Below the pieces are notes generated by a model, which was given only the letters and a program-made list of their open reading frames with translations, searched no databases and was not told where the DNA came from. From Terrimonas pollutisoli (GTDB lineage Bacteria; Bacteroidota; Bacteroidia; Chitinophagales; Chitinophagaceae), in assembly GCF_029360765.1 (NCBI RefSeq), contig NZ_JARKNA010000017.1, positions 1 through 64,000 of the forward strand: DNA of 64,000 nt, in the 5' to 3' direction. The translations under genes were made by a program, and so were the position numbers. This document shows, piece after piece, positions 36,301 to 44,989 of the stretch (the first letter of the stretch is position 1; every line of letters begins with the position of its first letter).

Positions 36301-36478
36301 AGAGAAGTTTGTTATCATAGCGCACAACTCCAGCAGGCGTAATAAATATGTGCAAAAAGCTACACTGAATGGTAAGCCTTTAAATTCTTTCTTTTTTCCA
36401 GCCAGTGAATTGCTTAAGGGCGGTGAATTAGAATTGGAAATGGGGCCCGAACCAAATAATGATTGGGGAGTGAATTAA
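33308..36478 (+). CDS. GH92 exo-alpha-mannosidase with N-terminal lyase-type jelly-roll domain
   Basis: This 1056-residue exported enzyme has a signal peptide (about 1-21). Residues 24-225 form a jelly-roll-like domain (VWNIGKADKSSNEFALAP, PYVLPGPVDTWGG). It resembles the carbohydrate-binding C-terminal domains of rhamnogalacturonan lyases rather than any usual GH92 part. A linker domain follows, and GH92 runs from about 325 to the end. GH92 marks are DTRMGTGHSRWMIAPGP, CDAFWNTFWNLNQFWNL, LGDEDQGQMSAW and GGELELEMGPEPN. It is the last gene of the mannosidase operon, 91 bases after the six-hairpin gene. The extra domain probably targets the enzyme to plant or microbial wall glycans. Confidence 0.9.
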   Translation: MKRIMCFVVLFLCGFFIKSVAQKTVWNIGKADKSSNEFALAPDKFKDFVEHDFGYEDKFYLIRYSKEKDNFPYVLPGPVDTWGGTWPTSGWRTNQINILFGIKNVPANGEYKLVIKLTDYAKKFLPLIKVVINNQEEMIQLTAPGYDVKRQPSPGLAEPYIDTASITGNLSAATSKTLEIPISPYVIKKGGNKVTITVLQGSWIMFDQVQMIGTKCKIEKPAKLFVCNVEPANYTLDKDGKEIQPLLVNVEHLSGESAVRVEVDGENVFNQTVEEGNYIFEVPMPAVSAPTQSKYKVFVGRKVVEEGIVNRSKQNPQTPADYVDTRMGTGHSRWMIAPGPWMPFSMVKMSPDNQNAGWQAGYEPAYESIGTFSHIHEWTLGGLGIFPTNGKLKINMGDELNCVPGYRSAIDKKSEEAPIGYYKVLLKDYNIKAEITSTTRCGFQKFTFPGNSDGSRILVDLHIPAEYDYQLKKVFIRKTGDNRIEGYSHQLSPQVWSNDAEQDYTVNFVIEFDQPIKKMGRWINGEIKYEEIIDVKDVKDAGIFLEFDTKANPVVQVRSGISLVSIANASENLETEIARPFNWNFDAVRNNQKNVWNDIFNRVKITTTNRLEKIRFYNAMYRSICSRNSWSDVNGEWKGTDGAIQRLKSKDEVALGCDAFWNTFWNLNQFWNLVTPEWSSKWVKSQLAMYDAYGWLAKGPAGMNYIPVMVAEHEIPMMVSAYQMGIRDFDPKKVLNAAVKMQTTPAQKVFTGFAGNRDLKAYLKYHYVPSDSGRFSNTMEYSYDDWCVGQLAKSMGDSSLYRTYNDRGYWWKNAIDTNGYCHMRLSNGEWTKDFNAFRSGANEHYVEGNAWQLTFFVPQDVPALISIIGKDEFVKRLDWGFTQSEPWRYNGMNDQYWDYPVVQGNQQSMHFAFLFNWAGKPWLTQKWSRSVLERYYGNGITNAYLGDEDQGQMSAWFVMAAIGLFQTDGGARSTPIYEIGSPLYERIEIDLGKQYGRGEKFVIIAHNSSRRNKYVQKATLNGKPLNSFFFPASELLKGGELELEMGPEPNNDWGVN

Positions 36479-36529
36479 CATCTTCTTATTTGATTGTCGC
36501 CTGATAAAAAATATAAATGTTGCTTCCGT

Positions 36530-37855
36530 TTATTTTTTCAGGATCCTTTCAATAATAAGTTCTCCAACTTTTTTTCCTTGCGCAGCTCCGGCTTCAACGC
36601 CGGTGCGGTAATGAATACCACCATATACACGGCTGATGGATGCTTCAGTTGCTGCTTCCTGGAAAGAATTAAAATGCCGTTGCATGCCAATATACCTAAG
36701 GTCACTTGTATCCTGGAAGGAAAAATTATTCCCATATATATGTGCTAACACTGTAGAGGCCGACGCAGTAATAGCACTATGCCCGCTGGTATATTCGGGA
36801 AACGGTGGTGTTTGCAAAAAGGGAACAAAGCTGTTATCTATGTGTTCATTGATATACGTTACAGGACGCACTACATTGCTCCTGTATTTTTCATCCCAGC
36901 ATGCAATAAATGCATCATACAAAGCAATTGCTGTCATTGCATAACCTTTCGCAATTTGAACCGGATCGGCATTTGTTTGTTTGGCCGCAATGGCTGCAAT
37001 GCCCATCCAATGCCCGCCCGGTGTAATTTTTTTTGTGGCAAACATCAGGTGTCCCGAATGTTCAATCACAAAAGGATTGTCGTCCCAGTAGCGTGCAATA
37101 GCCTTTTGCTCTCCCGTTAAGTTTTTATTGATCGTATATACTTCTTTTGCATTTTTATAAAAAAAACTATTAGTATCTGTACTAAACAAAGGAGGCCTTG
37201 GCGGCATAAATTGTGAAGCAGAATCCAATACCATTGTTTTCATTGTATTCCAGCACCACTCTACGCCGTCTAAATAATCGGGTGGGGTAGGCCTCCATTT
37301 CCCGGGATCTTTACTCCCTAAGTGTTTTGGTTTCCCCCTTGATGCCAGGTAACCGTCATTCTTTGCTCTTGCCAGTATTACTTTGGCGATAGTATCGCCA
37401 AATGCAATGGATCGCTGATAAGTAGCATCATCTAAATTTTCTTTAAACGTATTGTACACAAAATCTTCATGCGTTTTCAGGGAATCAACAGAAAAGACTT
37501 TGATGTTGCGGGTTACTGTAAAAAAGGCCTTGGAAGCAGCCAATGTGTAATCATAAGACTTTCCTTTTTCAGGCTCAGGCATTTTTGCAAAACCATGCAA
37601 TTGCTCCGCAATGGAAGCAGTCCCTTCTTTACTAAACCGGATGGCTTCATAAGAAGCTAACGAAGTATACACATAAAGCCGGGCCGCCACAGGCGGTGTA
37701 AATACATCATAAATAATCACCTCGGTTAACAGGTCCTGGTTTTGATGTAAGATCTCTGCATCCGGTATATTCGTACTTGTTTTTTTCTGACTACAGCTAA
37801 TGAATAAAATAATAAAGCCGGTCAACAAATAGAGGCCCGCAATTTTCTTTCTCAT
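36530..37855 (-). CDS. vanadium-dependent haloperoxidase/PAP2-like lipoprotein
   Basis: This 441-residue lipoprotein has Cys21 in the lipobox FISC. The C-terminal half carries the three parts of the PAP2/vanadium-haloperoxidase active site. These are KYRSNVVRP (Lys and Arg), EYTSGHS (Ser-Gly-His) and SRVYGGIHYRTG (Arg and His). The residues needed to bind phosphate or vanadate are thus present. Related Bacteroidota proteins often lie next to SusC/SusD and FG-GAP genes, where their role is not known. Here it is downstream of the FG-GAP lipoprotein gene on the same strand, 63 bases away, and converges on the GH92 operon. Haloperoxidase and acid phosphatase activity cannot be told apart by sequence. 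Confidence 0.86.
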   Translation of the reverse strand: MRKKIAGLYLLTGFIILFISCSQKKTSTNIPDAEILHQNQDLLTEVIIYDVFTPPVAARLYVYTSLASYEAIRFSKEGTASIAEQLHGFAKMPEPEKGKSYDYTLAASKAFFTVTRNIKVFSVDSLKTHEDFVYNTFKENLDDATYQRSIAFGDTIAKVILARAKNDGYLASRGKPKHLGSKDPGKWRPTPPDYLDGVEWCWNTMKTMVLDSASQFMPPRPPLFSTDTNSFFYKNAKEVYTINKNLTGEQKAIARYWDDNPFVIEHSGHLMFATKKITPGGHWMGIAAIAAKQTNADPVQIAKGYAMTAIALYDAFIACWDEKYRSNVVRPVTYINEHIDNSFVPFLQTPPFPEYTSGHSAITASASTVLAHIYGNNFSFQDTSDLRYIGMQRHFNSFQEAATEASISRVYGGIHYRTGVEAGAAQGKKVGELIIERILKK

Positions 37856-37918
37856 CTGTTTTTTTGTTTTAGCAGGATGGAGTTTGGTAGTATAAATTTT
37901 TCCTTCTCCATTTATCGG

Positions 37919-40900
37919 TTAAAAAGATAATGTCCTGGTTTTTCTCTTACTGTCGGTAATTGCTACCGATTTCACATTACTGCCAATACGCAAGAATCTT
38001 GCTGATTGCGAGAGAAAGGAAGAACCATAGTAAAACTCCTGTCTTTGTTTTTTACCATCAGCAAATGCAATGTCTGCAGTTATGTCAGTTGGTTGCAAGG
38101 GTACATGCCTGGCTTCTTTTTTCAATTCAAATATTGTTAATGGCCCCCGGTTTTGGGTGGCAGCCAGCAGGTATTTATCATTTTTACTTTTCAATTTTAT
38201 CAATGCCTTTCCATTGCCCGGAATAAAGATGCCGCTTTCAAGAATGGATTGAGGAACAAAATTTCCTTTACCATCTCCTTTCAGCATCAATCCATTTAAG
38301 GCATCGTAACGACCTACTGATACGTCGGTGCCATAGTCATTAGTAGTTATCACTACGTCAAGGTTACCATCTCCGTCAAAATCATCGGCTACCATTCCAT
38401 TCAGTGCCGACAGCTGAGCTTTAAAGGGTAACGGTACCAGGGTGAATTTTCCGTTCCCGTCATTTCTGCAATAAGAGGAACTGAAAGTATTTGCTTTTAA
38501 TTTGAGTACACCATTCCATTGCTCCGGCGTAAACAATTGATCCATTGTAGCGGTGGCATACGATTTATAGTTTTGGAATTTTGATCGTGTCCCGATGATT
38601 TGTTTTATCATATCGTCTCGTCCCGGGGCGGGAAATTCTTTTTTGGTGGTGTCGCTTTGGCTTGCCTGAAGGTATAAAGCAGGAATAGCATCGTAGCTTC
38701 CGTTGTTATCGAAATCTTTTGCATACACAGCCGCCGGATATTGTTCGGTTGCTTTATAAAATGAATTGTGTCCAAGATTGCCTGTTATGAAATCAATATC
38801 GCCATCGTTATCAAAATCACCAGCGGTTAAGCTGTTCCACCAGCCAGTTTGATCGGCCAGTCCCGTTTTGTTTGTTACGTTTTTGAATATGCCTTTTTCA
38901 TTTTTTAAAAACGTTAGTGGCATCCATTCTCCCGCCAGCACAATGTCGGGCCATCCGTCATTGTCAAAATCTGTACAGAGAGCATCACATACCAGGCCTA
39001 TATTATTGAATTCTTTGGCTACCTGACCCGTGACATCCACAAATTTTATTTGCCCGTTCTTCGAATCATTGCGGTAAATAAAACTTGAGACGGGTTTAGG
39101 ATAATGCCAGGGATTTACCCGTCCGGCAATAAACAAATCAAGGTCGCCATCCCTATCATAATCCATAGCTCTTGCGCATGATTTGCTGGTATAATTCTGA
39201 GGTAGCACCAATGAATCGGTTTTAAAATTTCCTTTACCGTCATTGATAAAAAATTGATCCTGGTAAGCGATGGTGTTGGATTTACTTTCATAACCACCAT
39301 GCGCTAAGTAAAGATCAAGGTCTCCATCTCCGTCAGCATCAAACAAGACTGTTCCCATATCCTGGAACTGTACATGGATATTTTCAACGGGCCGCACAAT
39401 CGTTTTTTGCCGAAACGAACCATTGTCCTGTTGCAGTAAAACAGCAGCACCTGACGAAGAATTGCCGCCAACGATGATATCATCCAATCCGTCGCCATTC
39501 AAATCTCCTGCTGCGAGTGAAGGCCCGTATTCCGAAAACTTGTGGGGTAATATTTTTTGAATATTGAAATCAATATAATCTGTTTGGGAATGTTTGTAAT
39601 GAACATCCAGTGAGTTACTAACTTCTCTGAACAAGTTGTGTTGCGCTAATACCGGAAGGGACCAATCAAAACGATCTTTTGCATCCGTTTTATTAATTTT
39701 TATTGTTTGATCAGGTGTTATATTCTTTACGGATTGTTTAGTTCCATCCGGCCATTTTATAACCAGGGAATCAATGGTTGAAATTTCACCAAGCCCGAAG
39801 TGTGGATTTTGTTGTACGCTGGACAGGTATCCACGATAGGGAGTTTGCTCATATACCTGTTGCTGATTTCCATAATAAATTTCTATCCATGCACCAATGC
39901 CATTTCTGTTGAGCGGATCGCCAGATAATTGCACGGACAAATAATGTTTGTTATTAGGCTTTGCATTCATCATGCTGTTTTCATAGACAGAAGCTTCATC
40001 ATTGATATTATTTATGATCATGTCGAGGTCGCCATCATTATCCAGGTCTGCATAAGCCGCCCCGTTTGAAAATGTGGGAGTGCTTAAACCCCATTCATGC
40101 GAAACATCAGAGAACCTGCAATTACCATTATTGCGAAATGCGTAGTTGTGGAGTTTGACTTCAGGTATTTGTGCCAGTGTATTTGCTTGTGGTGTGATAG
40201 GAGCAGCTTCCTGGCGGTAAGCAATAAAGTCGCGGTCCGTTACATCTTTTGGAAACCCATTTGTAACAACCATATCACGCAATCCATCGTTATCAAAATC
40301 GGCCACTAAAGGGCACCAGCTCCAGTCTGTTTCTGCTATTCCTGAAAAATAGCCGATATCGCTGAAAACAGGATCACCAATCGAATCGTTGGAGTTGAGT
40401 CTAGGCCCTTCATTAACCTGCAGGGTGTTTCTGACATATTGGTATTGGTAGTTGAAAAAATCATTGAGCTGAAATGTTTGGTAACTGCTTGCACCCAGCA
40501 TCATTTTCTTCCTGTAATTATCTTCCGGATTCATATCCAGTTCAACAATATCAGACAGGCCATCGTTATTGATATCTATTACATCCTGTCCCATTCCATT
40601 AGCAGATGTATGTTTAAAATAGGAGCTGGCTTTGTCTGTAAATGTTCCGTTGTGATTATTGATGTATAACAGGTCGTTGGCAATAAAATCATTGGTTACA
40701 AAAATATCTTTCCATCCATCTTTATTAATATCGGCAATAGTTGCTCCGTGCCCATAACCTTCAATGGTAACTCCTGCTTCGTTGGTTACATTGGTAAATA
40801 CAGGATGTTTCAACGAACTATCCATATCGTTGCGGTAAAGCCGTCCCGTACTGGGGAAACTGCCATCTGTAATTTTCTGCTTAAAAACAGAGGGGTTCAC

Positions 40901-41500
40901 ACCGGGAAGAATCTCGTTTACCACAATATAAACATCCAGGTCGCCATCGTTGTCATAATCAAAAAAATTGGCCATAGTAGAATGCGTGCTGTCGTCAAGC
41001 CCATAAGTAGCAGCTTCCTCTTTAAACACGGGGAGTTTCTCCTTGTTCAATCCTTTATTGATGTATAAAAGGTTTTTTCTCTTTAAGGGGTCTTTATCCA
41101 TCGAAGCGCATACATACATATCCATCAATCCATCAGTATTGATATCAATCACGGCAACACCTTTGCACCACCTTCCGCTTCCGTTTACTCCGGCAGTATT
41201 GGTTATATCTTCAAACTGTAATCTCCCCTTGTTTAAATACAATTTGGAGGACACCATATTACCGGTGAAGTAAACATCCTGCAAACCGTCGTTGTTAAAA
41301 TCGCCTATTCCTACACCGCCACCATTATAAATATTGGTTACATCAATGGGATTGAGTGAATCACTTTCAACGATTTTATTATTGAAGGTGATTCCGGAAT
41401 GATTGGAAGATACGGTTTGAAATAGCTGATGGTTTTGTTTGCACGAGGCAATGAGCAGCCAGGTAAGCACCAGGCTTGTAATGAACCGGGAGAATTTCAT
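37919..41500 (-). CDS. giant FG-GAP/VCBS and ASPIC/UnbV repeat lipoprotein
   Basis: The protein (1193 residues from ATG 41500) is a lipoprotein with Cys20 in LLIASC. Repeated FG-GAP/VCBS blades fill it, each with a calcium-loop pattern such as GDFNNDGLQDVYF, VDINTDGLMD-like and DFDNDGDIDFITG. An ASPIC/UnbV segment lies at about 535-610 (GIGAWIEIYYGNQQQVYEQT). It should form one or more calcium-binding beta-propellers on the cell surface. Such proteins are common beside SusC/SusD pairs in this phylum and may bind glycan, but no activity is established. It diverges from susC 1, with operator site C between them. Seven residues more would be added if the start were ATG 41521. Confidence 0.88.
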   Translation of the reverse strand: MKFSRFITSLVLTWLLIASCKQNHQLFQTVSSNHSGITFNNKIVESDSLNPIDVTNIYNGGGVGIGDFNNDGLQDVYFTGNMVSSKLYLNKGRLQFEDITNTAGVNGSGRWCKGVAVIDINTDGLMDMYVCASMDKDPLKRKNLLYINKGLNKEKLPVFKEEAATYGLDDSTHSTMANFFDYDNDGDLDVYIVVNEILPGVNPSVFKQKITDGSFPSTGRLYRNDMDSSLKHPVFTNVTNEAGVTIEGYGHGATIADINKDGWKDIFVTNDFIANDLLYINNHNGTFTDKASSYFKHTSANGMGQDVIDINNDGLSDIVELDMNPEDNYRKKMMLGASSYQTFQLNDFFNYQYQYVRNTLQVNEGPRLNSNDSIGDPVFSDIGYFSGIAETDWSWCPLVADFDNDGLRDMVVTNGFPKDVTDRDFIAYRQEAAPITPQANTLAQIPEVKLHNYAFRNNGNCRFSDVSHEWGLSTPTFSNGAAYADLDNDGDLDMIINNINDEASVYENSMMNAKPNNKHYLSVQLSGDPLNRNGIGAWIEIYYGNQQQVYEQTPYRGYLSSVQQNPHFGLGEISTIDSLVIKWPDGTKQSVKNITPDQTIKINKTDAKDRFDWSLPVLAQHNLFREVSNSLDVHYKHSQTDYIDFNIQKILPHKFSEYGPSLAAGDLNGDGLDDIIVGGNSSSGAAVLLQQDNGSFRQKTIVRPVENIHVQFQDMGTVLFDADGDGDLDLYLAHGGYESKSNTIAYQDQFFINDGKGNFKTDSLVLPQNYTSKSCARAMDYDRDGDLDLFIAGRVNPWHYPKPVSSFIYRNDSKNGQIKFVDVTGQVAKEFNNIGLVCDALCTDFDNDGWPDIVLAGEWMPLTFLKNEKGIFKNVTNKTGLADQTGWWNSLTAGDFDNDGDIDFITGNLGHNSFYKATEQYPAAVYAKDFDNNGSYDAIPALYLQASQSDTTKKEFPAPGRDDMIKQIIGTRSKFQNYKSYATATMDQLFTPEQWNGVLKLKANTFSSSYCRNDGNGKFTLVPLPFKAQLSALNGMVADDFDGDGNLDVVITTNDYGTDVSVGRYDALNGLMLKGDGKGNFVPQSILESGIFIPGNGKALIKLKSKNDKYLLAATQNRGPLTIFELKKEARHVPLQPTDITADIAFADGKKQRQEFYYGSSFLSQSARFLRIGSNVKSVAITDSKRKTRTLSF

Positions 41501-41851
41501 ATGAGAATCGTTTATGCGCATGTTAAAAGCAGTATTGATTTTGTAATGTTTTTAATTCATTTCTCTTCCCGAATAATTTATTTTTTAAAAAAAATTTGGC
41601 GGGAATTAGTTTTCAGCTACATTTGGTATGTATATACATATATACAAATATAGAAAATAGCAACCAAAAAAAACGCGGTCGGCTGTGACTTTCGGATGGA
41701 TAAGCCATTGATGCCTTAGGGTTATCAATATTTTGAAATCCCTTTCCGGGAAAAAGTATGCAGTATCAATTGCCTGATAACACAATATATAGTTGCCTTT
41801 ACCTTAACCTGTTGAAAGGTTTGATAATTTAAAAAACAATAAACCACGGTT
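41501..41851. other. divergent control region before susC 1
   Basis: The 351-base gap separates the FG-GAP gene and susC 1. It contains operator site C. On the minus strand TATATTTG (41645-41652 read in reverse) fits the Bacteroidota -7 box TAnnTTTG for the FG-GAP gene and overlaps site C, as expected for repression. The matching -33 TTTG is not well placed. Nothing else was seen. Confidence 0.4.
41628..41647. promoter_or_regulatory. candidate GntR/UTRA operator, site C
   Basis: ATGTATATACATATATACAA matches the reverse complement of site B at 18 of 20 positions and contains GTATATAC. Short arms ATTTG (41621-41625) and CAAAT (41645-41649) flank it. It lies about 205 bases before susC 1 and about 130 before the FG-GAP gene. 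Confidence 0.68.
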
Positions 41852-44800
41852 ATGAAATCAAAACGATTGCTTGGTGTTTGGTATAAAACCAAATGCACAC
41901 TTTGCCTGATTATGGTGCAAAGTTTTTTGTGTACGGCCTTGTGGGCAAATGATAAAAAGCCCCCTTCCGGTGCGGTACATAGTATTTCCAACAAACAAAA
42001 AAACAGCGGCTTGGCTGACCGGGTTGTCAAGGGGCAGATAACAGACGAGAATAGTGCGCCGATAGCCGGGGTTACCATTACGGAGAAAGGCACTAACAAC
42101 GTGGTGGTTTCTGATAAGGATGGAAACTATTCCATCAGTGTAAAAGATGCGAACAGCACCCTTGTATTTTCTCATGTCAGTTTCCTGGTGTTGGAAACAA
42201 AAGCCGGTTCGCTGGTTTCCACTAATATAAAGTTGGAGCTGCTTTCAAAGAATCTTGATGATGTAGTAGTAGTGGGTTACGGCACCCAGAAAAAAAAGGA
42301 GCTGACCAATGCCGTGGTACAGGTATCGGGAGCGGAAGTTAAAAAATCCACTGCAGCTTCCCTGTCAAACTCTTTATCCGGAAGACTGGCCGGATTATTT
42401 GTTAACCAAAGAAGTGCGATACCGGGTTTTGATGATGCCCAGATCTTGGTAAGGGGTGCCAACACTTACCGGAACAGTTCGGCATTAATAGTTATCGATG
42501 GGGTGGCCAATGCCGATCCCGACGGGTTAAACAGGCTGGACCCCAATGATATTGAGTCCATCTCTGTACTGAAAGATGCATCTGCTGCTGTATATGGGGC
42601 ACAGTCAGCAGGGGGCGTTATCCTGGTGACCACCAAGCGGGGTAAAACCGGGAAACCCTCATTTGATTTTACGACCACGCATTCTTATCAAACTCCCACA
42701 ATGAAAGTAAAATCGGCTGATGCGTTTGAGTATATGAATGTACTCAACGATAGAAGGGCCCTGGAAGGTACAGCGCCTGACTTCCCTGATGCGCTGATCG
42801 AATCTTTTAAAAATGGTACCAGGAGACCGGAAAACTGGTTTGATGCACTGATTGGTCCTCCTGCCAGGCAATCCAGACAATCGCTTACCATGAGAGGAGG
42901 AACGGACAGAGTCAGATACTTTGTTTCACTCGGAATCGCATCGCAGGGAGGCATTCTACGTGGCGATGATAAAACAAAGCTGAAGCAGTATAATGTAAGA
43001 AGCAATGTTGATGTTTCAGTCACCAAAGATTTTGAAGTAGGATTAGATATTTCCTACAGAGAGAAAAATACCCAAAATCCCCAGGGAGGTACCGGAAACA
43101 TAGCTTACTTCGCCGTTACCAGTCCATTACAGGAAGCCTATATTGGTGGTGATTACCGCTATCCCGGCGAAGGGTGGTCTCACCACAATCCTGCCGCAAG
43201 GATTCTCAGCCCTGGCTACGACCGACGCAAAACCGATGTAGGCATTGGAACGATCAGGTTCAAATACAATATGCCGTTTGTAAAAGGGCTGTCTTTGGAT
43301 GGTTTTGCCTCTATTGTCAAAACCATGAACTATAATAAAACTTTTAACTACACATGGTTTTATTATGAAAGAGGGACTAACCCGGGAGAAATAATAAAAA
43401 GGCAATCAAGAACAATAGAAGACATCGGGCTTAGGGAGGATTTTGGACAAAGCCTGAGATTTACTGAAAATTTAAAGCTTTCCTATAACACCACCATAAA
43501 CGATCATAAGATAGCCGCCTTCATTGCTTATGAACAAATGGATTATAAAGACAACTTTTTCTGGACCAGCCGTCTTGGTTATGCTTCGCCGTTGATTGAC
43601 CAGCTTTCAGCCGGCAGCTCCAACCGTTCGAATTGGAACAACAATGGTGGAGCCTCCGAGTCGGCCCGGCGGAATTATTTTGGCCGGGTGAATTATGATT
43701 ACGCTGGTAAATACCTGTTTGCCTTCAGCGCCAGGTACGATGGCTCACCTATTTTTCCAAAGGAGACCCGCTTTGGTTTCTTTCCCCAGGTATCTGCCGG
43801 ATGGGTGCTGAGCAAAGAATCTTTTATACCCCAAAATATATTCAGCAATTTAAAGTTAAGGGCATCCTGGGGTCAGTTGGGTAATGACAGGGTAAATCCT
43901 TTCCAGTATATCGGTGCTTATGGCTATGCTGCCGGCTGGGTTGTTAATGGTGCGGATGCCCAGGGTATTGCGCCTACTTCAACACCCAACCCCAATATTA
44001 CCTGGGAGGTAAGTGAAAAAACAGACCTGGGCCTGGAAGCAGGTTTTTTAAACAACAGGCTAACCTTCGAGTTTGATGTTTTCAATACAAAAACTTCCCA
44101 AATTCTTGGTAAAAGACAAGCCTCCATTCCAGGATATACCGGCTTGGTACTGCCTGATGAGAACATTGGTAAAATGAATAGCAAAGGATTTGAAATCCAG
44201 GCCGGTTACAGGCAAAATATTGGCCGCCTGGGGCTGAGGACAAGCGGAAACATTTCATACGCCAAAAATAAAATCATCTATTTTGATGAAACACCTCAGT
44301 CTGAACCGTATCAGAAACTGGAAGGCAATCCGCTTAACTCCATATTGGTGTACAAGGCTATCGGTATTTACAGAACAACAGAGGACCTGACCAAATATAC
44401 CAGCTATGCGGGGGCACGCACTGGCGGATTGGTATTTGCCGACCTGAACAATGATGGAAAAATTAATGCGAATGACAGGTACCGGTATGATGCCACCGGT
44501 TTTCCAAAAACGCAGTTTGGCCTCACCATCGGATTGGATTATGAGGACTTTGACCTGACTATGCTCGTGCAGGGACAGACAGGCGCTAAATGGCGGTTAA
44601 GCACCGGCTTTAATTCAGGTGCGGGTGGAAACGGTCTTGAGTATGTTGCGTTAAACTCCTATTCATTAAAGAACACCAATGCTATTCTCCCGATGATTGC
44701 ACCAACCGGGATAGCCGCATCTGATGCTGACTTTTATTACCACAATGTATCATGGGCCCGCTTGAAGTCGGTTGAGCTGGGATATACGCTTCCAAAAAAC

Positions 44801-44977
44801 ATATTGTCAAAGGCTAAAATATCTGCCCTGAGGGTTTATTTATCCGGAGATAACGTGTTTATGCTTTTTAACAATCTTAAAAAGTACGGAGCTGGTGATC
44901 CTGAATTCCTGCTCGGTAATGGTGGTGCTTATCCAAACATGCGAACATTCAGTTTCGGTGCTAATCTTACTTTCTAA
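41852..44977 (+). CDS. SusC/RagA-type TonB-dependent glycan importer (pair 1)
   Basis: This 1041-residue outer-membrane transporter has a long N-terminal export region (about 1-33). A carboxypeptidase-regulatory-like domain follows at about 57-135 (VKGQITDENSAPIAGVTITEKG). The plug begins at LDDVVVVGYGTQKKKELTNAV and contains SVLKDASAAVYGAQSAGGVILVTT as in SusC. The rest is the 22-strand barrel ending in phenylalanine, the normal last residue. SusC proteins import oligosaccharides captured by SusD, using TonB energy. The partner susD starts 12 bases downstream. Operator site C upstream suggests GntR control instead of the more common ECF-sigma or hybrid-sensor control; no such gene is near. 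Confidence 0.95.
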   Translation: MKSKRLLGVWYKTKCTLCLIMVQSFLCTALWANDKKPPSGAVHSISNKQKNSGLADRVVKGQITDENSAPIAGVTITEKGTNNVVVSDKDGNYSISVKDANSTLVFSHVSFLVLETKAGSLVSTNIKLELLSKNLDDVVVVGYGTQKKKELTNAVVQVSGAEVKKSTAASLSNSLSGRLAGLFVNQRSAIPGFDDAQILVRGANTYRNSSALIVIDGVANADPDGLNRLDPNDIESISVLKDASAAVYGAQSAGGVILVTTKRGKTGKPSFDFTTTHSYQTPTMKVKSADAFEYMNVLNDRRALEGTAPDFPDALIESFKNGTRRPENWFDALIGPPARQSRQSLTMRGGTDRVRYFVSLGIASQGGILRGDDKTKLKQYNVRSNVDVSVTKDFEVGLDISYREKNTQNPQGGTGNIAYFAVTSPLQEAYIGGDYRYPGEGWSHHNPAARILSPGYDRRKTDVGIGTIRFKYNMPFVKGLSLDGFASIVKTMNYNKTFNYTWFYYERGTNPGEIIKRQSRTIEDIGLREDFGQSLRFTENLKLSYNTTINDHKIAAFIAYEQMDYKDNFFWTSRLGYASPLIDQLSAGSSNRSNWNNNGGASESARRNYFGRVNYDYAGKYLFAFSARYDGSPIFPKETRFGFFPQVSAGWVLSKESFIPQNIFSNLKLRASWGQLGNDRVNPFQYIGAYGYAAGWVVNGADAQGIAPTSTPNPNITWEVSEKTDLGLEAGFLNNRLTFEFDVFNTKTSQILGKRQASIPGYTGLVLPDENIGKMNSKGFEIQAGYRQNIGRLGLRTSGNISYAKNKIIYFDETPQSEPYQKLEGNPLNSILVYKAIGIYRTTEDLTKYTSYAGARTGGLVFADLNNDGKINANDRYRYDATGFPKTQFGLTIGLDYEDFDLTMLVQGQTGAKWRLSTGFNSGAGGNGLEYVALNSYSLKNTNAILPMIAPTGIAASDADFYYHNVSWARLKSVELGYTLPKNILSKAKISALRVYLSGDNVFMLFNNLKKYGAGDPEFLLGNGGAYPNMRTFSFGANLTF

Positions 44978-44989
44978 AAACTAACAATT

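Noticed and set aside
37919..41500. Tandem DNA repeat array in the FG-GAP gene
   Set aside because: The repeats are at protein level (calcium-loop blades) and the DNA has diverged, so it is not a nucleotide repeat.
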